Shown here piece after piece: positions 27,849 through 36,156 of a stretch of 64,000 nt of DNA. The number at the start of each line of letters is the position of its first letter. Positions within the stretch are counted from its first letter, which is position 1. The position numbers and the translations under genes are program-made. The stretch is from Ideonella alba (GTDB lineage Bacteria; Pseudomonadota; Gammaproteobacteria; Burkholderiales; Burkholderiaceae_C): positions 203,151-267,150 of the forward strand of contig NZ_JAGQDF010000007.1 in the NCBI RefSeq assembly GCF_018069875.1, given 5' to 3'. Under the pieces are notes generated by a model that searched no databases, was not told the DNA's origin, and saw only the letters and a program-made list of their open reading frames with translations.

Positions 27849-29528
27849 TCAGGGCTGGGCGCGCGCGGCGTCCAGCACCTCCAGCACGCGCACCAGCATG
27901 GCCCGGCTGTCCACCCAGCTGGCGTACTGCACGTGGTTGAACTCCACCGGGAAGTTCACCCCCGGGTGGCTCAGGTAGGGCAGCACCTTGAAGCCGCTGC
28001 TGGCACCACCGATCTCGCGCACCATCGCCTTGCTCAGCTCGAAGCGGCAGAAGCCCTTGGCGAAGTAGTCGTCGCTGCAGATCGCCACCATGCAGCGGCT
28101 GCGCTGGATGCCCGAGGCCAGCTCGAAGTACCAGGCGGTGCCCACCCGGATCGAGCGCTCGTCGAAGAACACGCGCAGGCCCTGCGCCTGCAGCGGCGCC
28201 ACCACCTGCTCGCGCACCCAGTCGATGTTGGCGCGCGGGGTGTGTGAGTAGCTGACGAACACGTCGTAGTCGTGGCCGTCGCCGGGCGCGAGCCGGCTGA
28301 CGTCGGTGTAGAGCGCCTGGTCGCGCAGCCGGCTGGCCATCTGGCGCCAGCTCAGCCAGGTGGCCAGCGCAATGCCGATCAGCACGTAGATGACCTGGAA
28401 GTACAGCAGGTGCAGCAACTGGTCGAGCAGCAGGATCGTCAGTGCCAGCGCGCCCACCGCGGTCAGTGCGGCACCGACGGCCGCGACGTGGAGCCAGCGG
28501 TGCAGCGGATGCAGGCGCGCCGAGAGCAGCTCGAAGCTGGCAGCGGCCAGCGCACTGAAGGCCAGCGCGAAGGCCACGGCCCACCAGGCGTTGTCCAGCG
28601 GCCGCAGGTGGCCCTCGCCCACGGCGTTGGCGGGCAGACCGTCGCCGATCGCCCAGCCGAGCAGCTCGGCCCGCGGCAGCGTGCCGATGCGGTCGCGTTT
28701 CAGGTGGCCCAGCACCAGCACCCGGCCGGACCATTCGGCGGGGCTGCGACCGGCCTGCTCGGGCTGCAGCGTGCGGCCATCAAAGCGCCAGCGGTGCGCG
28801 GCCACGCTCTGGCGGTCGCCGCTCAGTGCCGTGGTCTGCGACGGGTCGTCGCAGGTGCCGGCGGCCGGCGGCTCCAGGCCCAGCAGTGCGCGCCGCGCCA
28901 GCACTGCCAGGGCCGGGAAGTCGCAGCTCGCGCCCAGGCAGCCGCAGTGGCTGTACCAGTAGTAGCGGCCTTGCAGCGTCAGCGCGCCATGGCCGAACTG
29001 CGCGACGCCGCCGAAGACCTCGGCATCGCCGCTGCGTTCGCGCCAGTCGTCGGCCCCGAGAACCCAGCCGCGCTGGGCCTCGTCGGGAGGCACCATCAAT
29101 GCCACGCCACGAGCGGCCAGGGCCTGGAATGCCGACTCGCCCGGGCGGCCGTCGCAGGGTCCGGTCAGCGCCGATTGCGCCTCACCCGGCCAGGGCGGCA
29201 GCGCGAAGCTCAGCAGCACCGCCGCCGGCCGGTCGGGCAGCGCCGCGACCTGGCACAGCAGCGTGCGCAGCGCCGTGCGCTCCCGCACCGCGAACAGCGG
29301 ATCGAGCGTGCCGTTCAGGTCGATCAGCTCGACCTGGGCGGGCCAGGCCCGTGGCGGCGGCGCCAGGCGCTCGGCCACCCACCAGTCGAAGCGCTTGAGC
29401 GGCTGGATGAAGAAGGCCAGCACCACCATCAGCGCGCAGAACAGCAGCACCTGCAGGCCGCGGCGCAGCCAGCTTCGCAGGCCGCGCCAGGCCGCAGCGC
29501 CGGAGCCGACAGGCGGTGCCAGGCTCAT
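27849..29528 (-). CDS. CHASE2-TIR membrane receptor-like protein
   Basis: A 559-residue protein joining a CHASE2-type sensor to a TIR domain. Helix 1 is at ~24-44, an extracytoplasmic domain spans ~45-310 (with a Cys cluster HCGCLGASC at ~194-202), three helices follow (~313-335, 345-368, 371-393), and the cytoplasmic TIR runs from ~419 to 555. In the TIR, strand A is YDVFVSYSH, the BB-loop region is FFDERSIRVGTAW, and E469 in WYFELASGI aligns with the catalytic Glu of NAD-cleaving TIR enzymes. ATG 29528 (GGGA upstream) is preferred over TTG 29552. It lies 34 bp behind the FecR/TPR gene. Domain calls are by eye; CHASE2 usually precedes cyclase, kinase or GGDEF outputs, so a TIR output is unusual. 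Confidence 0.85.
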   Translation of the reverse strand: MSLAPPVGSGAAAWRGLRSWLRRGLQVLLFCALMVVLAFFIQPLKRFDWWVAERLAPPPRAWPAQVELIDLNGTLDPLFAVRERTALRTLLCQVAALPDRPAAVLLSFALPPWPGEAQSALTGPCDGRPGESAFQALAARGVALMVPPDEAQRGWVLGADDWRERSGDAEVFGGVAQFGHGALTLQGRYYWYSHCGCLGASCDFPALAVLARRALLGLEPPAAGTCDDPSQTTALSGDRQSVAAHRWRFDGRTLQPEQAGRSPAEWSGRVLVLGHLKRDRIGTLPRAELLGWAIGDGLPANAVGEGHLRPLDNAWWAVAFALAFSALAAASFELLSARLHPLHRWLHVAAVGAALTAVGALALTILLLDQLLHLLYFQVIYVLIGIALATWLSWRQMASRLRDQALYTDVSRLAPGDGHDYDVFVSYSHTPRANIDWVREQVVAPLQAQGLRVFFDERSIRVGTAWYFELASGIQRSRCMVAICSDDYFAKGFCRFELSKAMVREIGGASSGFKVLPYLSHPGVNFPVEFNHVQYASWVDSRAMLVRVLEVLDAARAQP

Positions 29529-29562
29529 CGACGGTTCCCGCGCGCCGGCCAAGCCAGGTCAT

Positions 29563-31305
29563 TCAGGCCGGACAGGCCTGCTCCAGTGCCTGCAAGGCCT
29601 GCGCGCGGCGGCGGCCGGCCTCGCGCACGGCCGCCAGTTCGTCGGCCGGCGCGCCGGTGGCGCCCAGTGCCCAGGCCAGGCCGTCCAGCACCTGCTGGTG
29701 GCGCGGCGCGGCTTCGGAGGGGTCCAGCGCCAGCCAGTCCTCGCGCGCGGCGCGGAAGTCCGCCAGCGCACTGGCCGCATCGCCGCGCGCCTGCGCCAGC
29801 GTAGCCCGCTGCAGCAGGGCCTGGCCGCGCAGCAGGCGGTCGGGCTGCTGCGGGTCGAGCTGCGCCAGGGCCTGTGCGATCGACGCCAGGGAGGCGTCGG
29901 ACTGGCCCCGCACCTGGGCCTGCCAGGCCCGCGCCAGCGCCAGCTCCGCCTTGACCGGATGGCGCATCGGGAACAGCGCCTGGGCATCGCGTTCGGCCTG
30001 TGACAGCGTGGTGCTCGCCAGGTCCGCCTGCTGGGTATCGAACTGCGCCTGGGCCAGCGTCAGCAAGACCTGCAGGCGGTCTTCGTTGCCGTGCGGGTAG
30101 ATGTCGCTGACCTGCCGCTGCAGGTCCAGTGCCTGCTCGCCCAGGCCCAGCGCGGCGGCGCCCTGGCCGGCGGCCTGCAGCACATGCGCACGGGTCAGCA
30201 GCAATGGCACGCGCACATGGTTCATGAAACGCCAGCGGCGCCCGCCGGCGTCGAGCTCGCCCAGCAGGCGTGCGGCCCAGCGGTCGGCGCAGGTCAGCAC
30301 GCCCTGCTGCTCCAGCGCGCGCACCACGTTGACCGTCTGCTCCAGCACCGGCGCCTCGCCTTCGCGCGGCGGCAGGCGGCGGTGCAGTGCAATGCTGCCC
30401 TGGTAGGCCTGCAGCGCCTCGCCCAGGCGCCGGGCATCCAGCAGCGCATCGCCGCGCCGGCCCAGCAGCACCGCCTGCCAATAGGTGTCGGCGGGCAGCT
30501 TCAGCAGGCCGGCCGCGCGCTCGTAGGACGCCAGCGCCTCGGCGGGCCGGCCGATCAGCTGGTAGACGTCGCCCAGCGCGAGCAGGCTGTCGAACAACGG
30601 GCCGGGTTCGCCCTGCGCCTCGGCCCGGCGCACCTGGGCCTGGAAGGCGCTCTCAGCCTCGTCGAAGCTGCCGTAGCGCAGCAGGTGCGCCTCGGGCACC
30701 AGGCTCCAGCGCGCGGTGGGCTCGCCGGCCTTGACCACCTGGCGCGGCGCATCCACCACGCCCGTCCGCGCGGCGCCGGCCACCTGCACCTGCTGGCGGC
30801 GGTCGACCTGCACGGCGCCGGTCTGCACCGTCAGGCTGACCGAATCGCCGGCGTCGGAGACCTCGATCTCGAACTGCGTGCCCATCGGGCTGAAGCGCAC
30901 CGGACCGGCGCTGGCGGTGGGTGCCAACGCACCTTCGAACTGGCGCACCGCGGACTTGAGGCTGAAGCCGCCACGCACGACCTGGTAGTCGGCGGCGCCA
31001 TTGCGCCGGCGCAGCAGCAACTCGCCCGGCTTGCCCTGGCGCTTGACCAGTTCCTCGGTGCCGACCTCGTCGGCCACGCTGATCTCGACCTCGGCCGGGG
31101 CCACCAGCCGCGTGCCCTCGCGCAGCACCTGGCCACGGCGCAGGCGGCTGGCGGCCGGCTCGGCCTGCCCAGCCAGTGCCAGCCCGACCTCGACCTCCGC
31201 CGGTGCCGTGCGGCCCAGACGCAGCCGGGTCACGCTCCAGTCCTGAGCCAGCGCCAGACCCGCCGTGCCGGCCAGCGCAACGCACGCGAACGCATGGCGC
31301 ATCAT
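29563..31305 (-). CDS. Secreted FecR-domain and TPR-repeat protein
   Basis: About 580 residues. ATG 31305 has GGGAGG seven nt upstream and gives a signal peptide (MMRHAFACVALAGTAGLALAQ). Residues ~25-200 resemble the FecR fold seen in periplasmic proteins (VLREGTRLVAPAEVEISVAD...GTQFEIEVSD...VQTGAVQV). The rest, ~230-580, is helical TPR-like repeats (DVYQLIGRPAEALASYERA, AQARGDAASALADFRAARE). It is not a classic FecR sigma-regulator: there is no sigma factor or TonB receptor nearby. FecR-like periplasmic proteins commonly neighbour CHASE2 signalling proteins, so it is probably the ligand-side partner of the CHASE2-TIR protein. Confidence 0.82.
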   Translation of the reverse strand: MMRHAFACVALAGTAGLALAQDWSVTRLRLGRTAPAEVEVGLALAGQAEPAASRLRRGQVLREGTRLVAPAEVEISVADEVGTEELVKRQGKPGELLLRRRNGAADYQVVRGGFSLKSAVRQFEGALAPTASAGPVRFSPMGTQFEIEVSDAGDSVSLTVQTGAVQVDRRQQVQVAGAARTGVVDAPRQVVKAGEPTARWSLVPEAHLLRYGSFDEAESAFQAQVRRAEAQGEPGPLFDSLLALGDVYQLIGRPAEALASYERAAGLLKLPADTYWQAVLLGRRGDALLDARRLGEALQAYQGSIALHRRLPPREGEAPVLEQTVNVVRALEQQGVLTCADRWAARLLGELDAGGRRWRFMNHVRVPLLLTRAHVLQAAGQGAAALGLGEQALDLQRQVSDIYPHGNEDRLQVLLTLAQAQFDTQQADLASTTLSQAERDAQALFPMRHPVKAELALARAWQAQVRGQSDASLASIAQALAQLDPQQPDRLLRGQALLQRATLAQARGDAASALADFRAAREDWLALDPSEAAPRHQQVLDGLAWALGATGAPADELAAVREAGRRRAQALQALEQACPA

Positions 31306-31357
31306 CTGCAATCCTCCCACCCGCAGGCTGCGACCGGCCGCCGGCAAAGTCAAGCGA

Positions 31358-31720
31358 TCAGGACAAGCGGTCGACGATCACGAAGTGCTTGCGGACCTTC
31401 TCCAGCACCTCGAAACTGCCCTCGAAACCCGGTGGAATGACGATGGCCTCGCCCGGGCCGGCCTCGGTGAAGCCGCCCTGCGCATCATGCACCCGCACCC
31501 GGCCGCTGAGGACCACGAAGTACTCATGCTCGTTCGGGCCGAAGACGATGCGCCAGCGCCCGGGCTCGCAGTCCCAGATGCCGGCGGCCAGACCCTGGCC
31601 GGGCGGCTCATACAGCGTCCAGGTGTGGCGTTCGGGGTTGCCCTGTTCCCGGCGCTCCTCGCGCGGGTGGTCAAGCTCCGGGGCGGTGGCGGGCAGGTCG
31701 AATCGGATGATGCGGCTCAT
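31358..31720 (-). CDS. Cupin-domain protein
   Basis: A 120-residue single-domain cupin. Motif 1 is partly kept (EHEYFVVLSGRVRV) and motif 2 is GPGEAIVIPPGFEGSFEV, where the usual metal-binding His is replaced, so metal binding is doubtful. It belongs to the small stand-alone cupins (DUF861-like) of unknown substrate. It is 52 bp upstream of the FecR/TPR gene on the same strand and may be the first gene of that operon; whether it is functionally part of the system is uncertain. Confidence 0.8.
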   Translation of the reverse strand: MSRIIRFDLPATAPELDHPREERREQGNPERHTWTLYEPPGQGLAAGIWDCEPGRWRIVFGPNEHEYFVVLSGRVRVHDAQGGFTEAGPGEAIVIPPGFEGSFEVLEKVRKHFVIVDRLS

Positions 31721-31829
31721 GCGCCGATTGTGATGCCAGCGGCAGGGATTACGTAGTTCCCCACATGGCGGGTCCCTGCCGCACCCCTACCATCCGGCCA
31801 CCCCTTGTCATGTACCCAGGAGACATCGC

Positions 31830-32807
31830 ATGCAACTGCGCCTGAAGACCCTTGCCGCCATCGCGCTGACCGCGCTGGCCCTGCCGGCCCTGGCCGAGTA
31901 CCCCGAGAAGCCGGTCACCATCGTCGTACCCTTCGCGGCCGGCGGCCCGACCGACAAGGTGGCGCGCGACCTGGCCGAAGCGCTGCGCAAGCCGCTGGGC
32001 GGCACCATCGTGATCGAGAACGTCGGCGGTGCCGGCGGCACGCTGGGCGCCACCAAGGTGGCCAAGGCCGCCCCGGACGGCTACACCCTGCTGCTGCACC
32101 ACGTGGGCATGGCCACCTCGCCCTCGCTGTACCGCCAGCTGCAGTACAAGACCCTGGACGACTTCGAGTACCTGGGCATGATCAACGAGGTGCCGATGAC
32201 CCTGATCGGCCGCCCCACGCTGCCGGCCGCCAACTACGCCGAGCTGGCCAAGTGGATCGAGGCCAACAAGGGCAAGATCAACCTGGCCAACGCCGGCCTG
32301 GGCTCGGCCTCGCACCTGTGCGGCCTGATGTTCCAGCAGGCCATCAAGGTGGACATGACGACCGTGCCCTACAAGGGCACCGCCCCGGCGATGACCGACC
32401 TGCTGGGCGGCCAGGTCGACCTGATGTGCGACCAGACCACCAACACCACCGGCCAGATCGAGAGCGGCAAGGTCAAGGCCTTCGCGGTCAGCACGCTCAA
32501 GCACCTGACCGCACCGGCGCTGGCCAAGCTGCCGACGCTGGACGAGTCGGGCCTGAAGGGCTTCAACGTCACGATCTGGCACGGCATGTACGCCCCCAAG
32601 GGCACGCCCAAGCCGGTGCTGGACAAGCTCAATGCGGCGCTGAAGGCCGCACTGAAGGACCCCGAGTTCCTCAAGCGTGAAGAGGCGCTGGGCGCGGTGG
32701 TCGTGACCGATGCGCGCGTCAACCCCGCCGAGCACAAGAAGTTCGTCGAGTCCGAGATCAACAAGCTCGGCACCGCGATCAAGGCGGCCGGTCAGTATGC
32801 GGACTGA
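31830..32807 (+). CDS. Bug/TctC family tripartite-transporter solute-binding protein
   Basis: A 325-residue periplasmic protein with signal peptide (LKTLAAIALTALALPALA). Family features are YPEKPVTIVVPFAAGGPTDKVAR near the N-terminus, NVGGAGGTLGATKVAKAAPDGYT and the C-terminal KLNAALKAALKDPEF. Bug proteins bind carboxylates or related metabolites; many are orphans without TctAB membrane subunits, and none is adjacent here. GGAGA lies just before the ATG. A strong hairpin follows the gene. Confidence 0.93.
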   Translation: MQLRLKTLAAIALTALALPALAEYPEKPVTIVVPFAAGGPTDKVARDLAEALRKPLGGTIVIENVGGAGGTLGATKVAKAAPDGYTLLLHHVGMATSPSLYRQLQYKTLDDFEYLGMINEVPMTLIGRPTLPAANYAELAKWIEANKGKINLANAGLGSASHLCGLMFQQAIKVDMTTVPYKGTAPAMTDLLGGQVDLMCDQTTNTTGQIESGKVKAFAVSTLKHLTAPALAKLPTLDESGLKGFNVTIWHGMYAPKGTPKPVLDKLNAALKAALKDPEFLKREEALGAVVVTDARVNPAEHKKFVESEINKLGTAIKAAGQYAD

Positions 32808-32851
32808 TGGGCGCCTGACCGCCGGCTGATCGCCGGCCACGGACACCCCAC

Positions 32852-32880
32852 ACGGGCGCCTTCGGGCGCCCGTTGCGTTT
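32852..32880. terminator. Terminator between the convergent Bug and dtd genes
   Basis: ACGGGCGC (32852-32859) and GCGCCCGT (32866-32873) form a perfect 8-bp stem with CTTCGG loop, followed by TGCGTTT. It can serve the plus-strand gene; the minus-strand dtd ends at its outer edge. Confidence 0.75.
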
Positions 32881-33338
32881 CAGGGCAGGCGCATCGGGAT
32901 CGTCACCGGGCCGTCGTTGACCAGGTGCACCTGCATGTCGGCACCGAACTCGCCACAGGCCACCGGGCCGGCATGGCGTTCGCGGGCCAGGGCCAGCAGC
33001 GCGTCGTAGAGCGCGCGCCCCTGCGCGGCGGGCGCGGCGGCGCTGAAGCTGGGGCGGTTGCCGCCCGCCGTGTCGGCGGCCAGCGTGAACTGCGAGACGA
33101 TCAGCAGGCCACCCGGCGTGCCCGCGCCATCCAGGTCCTGCAGGCTGCGGTTCATCTTGCCGGCCTCGTCGCTGAAGATGCGCAGCTTGAGCCACTTGTC
33201 CAGCATCTTCGCGGCGGTGGCCGGCGTGTCGGCCGGCTCGGCGCAGACCAGGGCCAGCAGGCCCGGCCCGATCGCGCCCACCACCTGGGCGGCCACCTCC
33301 ACGCGCGCTTCGCGCACGCGCTGCAGCACGGCGATCAC
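32880..33338 (-). CDS. dtd: D-aminoacyl-tRNA deacylase
   Basis: A 152-residue enzyme that removes D-amino acids (and glycine from mischarged tRNA-Ala) from tRNA. The family motifs SQFTLAADT and NDGPVTI (here [13 protein letters not shown] at the C-terminus) are present, as is the N-terminus [18 protein letters not shown] 33338 is the start and overlaps the stop of the cation-efflux gene (GTGA). Length is normal (145-150). Confidence 0.95.
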   Translation of the reverse strand: MIAVLQRVREARVEVAAQVVGAIGPGLLALVCAEPADTPATAAKMLDKWLKLRIFSDEAGKMNRSLQDLDGAGTPGGLLIVSQFTLAADTAGGNRPSFSAAAPAAQGRALYDALLALARERHAGPVACGEFGADMQVHLVNDGPVTIPMRLP

Positions 33339-34225
33339 AGCAGGTCCTTGGGGTCGTCGAAGTGGGCTTCGACGTCCATCGGCAGCAGCTGGATCGTGGC
33401 CCGCAGGCCCGGCACCGCGCTCATCAGCGCCTGCTCCACCGATGCGCGCAGCGCCGCCGCGCGCTGCAGCGTCCAGCTGGCCGGCATGTGCATGTGCATG
33501 TCGGCAAAGCGGCGCGCGCCGGCGCGGCGCGTGGTCAGGTGGTCGAAGCGGATGGTGGCGTGGTCGAAGTCCTTCAGCACCGCGTGAATGGCGGCCTGGT
33601 GCTCGGGCTCCAGCGCGCGGTCCATCAGGCCATCGGCCGAGCGGTGCACCAGCGAGACGCCCTCGCGGATGATGTTCAGCGCCACCAGCATCGCGGCCAG
33701 CGGGTCCAGCCACAGCCAGCCGGTCAGTTGCACCGCGATCAGGCCGATCACCACGCCCACGGAGGTCCAGACGTCGGTGATCAGGTGCCGCGCATCGCCT
33801 TCCAGCGCGATCGAGTGGTGTTCGCGGGCGGCGCGCAGCATGCTCCAGGCCAGCGCACCATTGATGGCCGAGCTGGCCACCGACAGCGCCAGGCCCCAGT
33901 CCAGCCGCTCCAGCGGCTGCGGGTGCAGCCAGCGGTCCAGCGCGGCCAGCATGATGCCGGCCGCGGCGCCCAGGATCAGCACGCCCTCGAAGCCACTGGA
34001 GAAGTACTCGGCCTTGTGGTGGCCATAGGGGTGGTCTTCATCGGCCGGCTGCGCGGCGATCGTCACCATGGCCAGCGCAAAGGTGGCGCCGGCCAGGTTG
34101 ACCAGCGACTCCAGCGCATCCGACAACAGGCTGACCGAGCCGGTCAGCCACCAGGCGCCGGCCTTCAGCGCAATGGTGGCCAGCGCCGCCACGACCGACA
34201 GGCGCAGGTAAGAACTCACTTGCAT
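33335..34225 (-). CDS. Cation diffusion facilitator family transporter
   Basis: A 296-residue CDF protein with six helices and a cytoplasmic C-terminal domain (~205-296). Metal-site residues are visible in helix II ([11 protein letters not shown]), the loop [15 protein letters not shown] and helix V ([14 protein letters not shown]). Zn, Fe or Co export by proton antiport is likely. The pattern is closer to FieF/YiiP than to ZitB, but metal choice is uncertain. It is coupled to dtd by a 4-bp overlap, which is common in betaproteobacteria and may only reflect a housekeeping operon. Confidence 0.9.
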   Translation of the reverse strand: MQVSSYLRLSVVAALATIALKAGAWWLTGSVSLLSDALESLVNLAGATFALAMVTIAAQPADEDHPYGHHKAEYFSSGFEGVLILGAAAGIMLAALDRWLHPQPLERLDWGLALSVASSAINGALAWSMLRAAREHHSIALEGDARHLITDVWTSVGVVIGLIAVQLTGWLWLDPLAAMLVALNIIREGVSLVHRSADGLMDRALEPEHQAAIHAVLKDFDHATIRFDHLTTRRAGARRFADMHMHMPASWTLQRAAALRASVEQALMSAVPGLRATIQLLPMDVEAHFDDPKDLL

Positions 34226-34311
34226 GCCGCGATTGTCGCCCGCAACAGGTCGTCACAAGGGGCTTGGCGAAATTCGTAACATTGAGCGGTCCACTGACTC
34301 TGATACACACC

Positions 34312-34719
34312 ATGCGCCTCGCTCACCGCACCTTCACCCTGCTGCTGGCCTCCAGCCTCAGCTTCGCCGGTTTCATGCAACCCGCCCAGGCGGCTGGCAT
34401 TGCGGCCGAGGCCGTGGCCGTCGACGAAGGCCTGGCGCTGCGCCCGGCCGCCGACGCCCGCGCGCTGATCGACGCCTCGCTGGCCCGCGCCGATGTGCAG
34501 GCCGGCCTGCAGGCCCGCGGCGTCGACCTCGACCAGGCCCGCGCCCGCGTGGCCGCGCTGAGCGACGCCGAGGCCCAGCAACTGGCCCGCACGATCGACA
34601 GCGCCCCGGCCGGCGCCAGCGACCTGGTCGGCGTGCTGGTCTTCATCTTCGTGCTGCTGCTGGTCACTGACATCCTGGGCCTGACCAAGGTCTTCCCGTT
34701 CACCCGCTCGGTGCGCTGA
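34312..34719 (+). CDS. PA2779-family small exported protein
   Basis: A 135-residue protein with signal peptide (FTLLLASSLSFAGFMQPAQA), a helical middle (ARALIDASLARADVQAGLQARG) and a C-terminal hydrophobic helix (LVGVLVFIFVLLLVTDILG) ending in a basic tail (FTRSVR). ATG 34312 is chosen over 34264 because it leads straight into the signal peptide. This matches the PA2779 family of unknown function, which is regularly followed by a PA2778-type C39-like peptidase, as here (13 bp downstream). Confidence 0.82.
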   Translation: MRLAHRTFTLLLASSLSFAGFMQPAQAAGIAAEAVAVDEGLALRPAADARALIDASLARADVQAGLQARGVDLDQARARVAALSDAEAQQLARTIDSAPAGASDLVGVLVFIFVLLLVTDILGLTKVFPFTRSVR

Positions 34720-34732
34720 GTCGCCAGGCCCG

Positions 34733-35692
34733 ATGCGCCGGCGTGACGCGCTGGCCGCTGGCCTGCTGGCGCCGGCGCTGAGCGGCTGCGCGACGCTGGC
34801 GCCTGCGCCGATGGGCGCGGCGCTGCGGGCGCAGTCGCCGCCGGGCCTGCCGCGCCGCCACTGGCTGGCGGACGCCCCCTTCGTGGCCGACGACGACGAG
34901 CTGTGCGGGCCCGCCGTGCTGTCGGCCGCGCTGGCGGCTGCCGGTCGGCCGGTGCCGCTCGAGACCCTGCGCGCGCAGGTCTACCTGCCTGGCCGCGGCG
35001 GCACGCTGCAGGCCGAGATGCTGGCCGCACCCCGCCGCCACGCCATGCTGTCGGTCGAGTTGCCGCCGCGGCTGGACGCGCTGCTGGCGCTGGTGGCCCA
35101 GGGCCACCCGGCCGCGCTGCTGCTGAACCTGTCGCTGCCGATCTGGCCGCGCTGGCACTATGTGCTGCTGACCGGCTACGACCTGGACGCCGGCACCGTG
35201 CGCCTGCACACCGGCACCCGGGCGCAGGCGCTGTGGGACCTGTCGCCGCTGGAGGCCACCTGGGCGCGCAGCGGCCACTGGGCCCTGGCGGTGCTGCCAC
35301 CGGGCCATTGGCCCCCGCAGGTGGACGAGGCGCCGGCCGTGGCCGCGCTGCTGGGCCTGGACCGCGCCCAGGCCCCGGCCCGGGAGCGGGCTCGCGCCTG
35401 GGCCTCGGCCGCGGCGCGCTGGCCGCAGCGGCTGTCGATCAGCGTGGGTTGGGCGCAGGCCCTGGCCGATGCCGGCCGCGGCCCCGAGGCCGAGGCCGTG
35501 CTGCAGGCCTGGCTGGCCCAGGGCGACAGCGCGGTGGCCTGGAACAACCTGGCCCAGTTGCGGCTGATGCGCGGCGACATGGGTGCGGCGCATGACGCGG
35601 CTGAGCGCGCCGTGGCGCGCGCCCGGGCGGCCGAGCCGCAATGGCTGGCCCAGGCACAGGCGACGCTGCGCGCCGCCACGCCCGACCCGTGA
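34733..35692 (+). CDS. PA2778-family C39-like cysteine peptidase lipoprotein with TPR
   Basis: A 319-residue probable lipoprotein: lipobox LSGC near residue 19, then a papain-like C39 domain with Cys in DDELCGPAVLSAAL and His in RWHYVLLTGYD, and a C-terminal TPR region (~215-319, VAWNNLAQLRLMRGDMGAAHDAAERA). The catalytic Cys-His pair is kept. C39 peptidases trim double-glycine leaders, but this group has no linked exporter. The partner is probably the preceding PA2779-type protein. Its stop directly abuts the convergent FKBP gene. Confidence 0.85.
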   Translation: MRRRDALAAGLLAPALSGCATLAPAPMGAALRAQSPPGLPRRHWLADAPFVADDDELCGPAVLSAALAAAGRPVPLETLRAQVYLPGRGGTLQAEMLAAPRRHAMLSVELPPRLDALLALVAQGHPAALLLNLSLPIWPRWHYVLLTGYDLDAGTVRLHTGTRAQALWDLSPLEATWARSGHWALAVLPPGHWPPQVDEAPAVAALLGLDRAQAPARERARAWASAAARWPQRLSISVGWAQALADAGRGPEAEAVLQAWLAQGDSAVAWNNLAQLRLMRGDMGAAHDAAERAVARARAAEPQWLAQAQATLRAATPDP

Positions 35693-36133
35693 TCAGCGCT
35701 TGACGATGCCCAGCAGCTCGACGTCGAAGACCAGGGTCGAGTTCGGCGGGATCAGGTCGCCAATCGCCCGGCCGCCATAGGCGATCGCCGAGGGGCAGGT
35801 CAGCTTGGCCTTGCCGCCGGTCTTCATCAGCTGCAGGCCTTCGGTCCAGCAGGGGATCACGCGGCCCAGCGGGAACTCGGCGGGCTGGCCGCGGCTGTAG
35901 GAGCTGTCGAACTCCTTGCCGTCGGTCAGCGTGCCGCGGTAGTGCACGCGCACGGTGTCGGCCGCCACCGGGCTGCCGCCGGTGCCGTCCTTCAGGCTGC
36001 GGAACACCAGGCCACTGGCGGTGGTCTTGGCGCCGGGTTCCTTGGCCGCCGCGGCCAGCGCCGGGTTGGCGTCCTGGGCCTGGGCGGCGCCGAACAGGGT
36101 GAGGGCCAGCAGGGCGGCGGCAAGGGACTTCAT
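35693..36133 (-). CDS. FKBP-type peptidyl-prolyl isomerase, exported
   Basis: A 146-residue protein with signal peptide (LAAALLALTLFGAAQAQ) and one FKBP domain. The active-site motifs VRVHYRGTLTDGKEFDSSY and ELLGI at the C-terminus are present; IPPNSTLVFDVELL is typical of FkpA/FklB-like enzymes. It probably assists folding in the periplasm. It lies 23 bp after tyrS on the same strand. Confidence 0.92.
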   Translation of the reverse strand: MKSLAAALLALTLFGAAQAQDANPALAAAAKEPGAKTTASGLVFRSLKDGTGGSPVAADTVRVHYRGTLTDGKEFDSSYSRGQPAEFPLGRVIPCWTEGLQLMKTGGKAKLTCPSAIAYGGRAIGDLIPPNSTLVFDVELLGIVKR

Positions 36134-36156
36134 CAAGGGGCTCCTGGTCAAACGGA

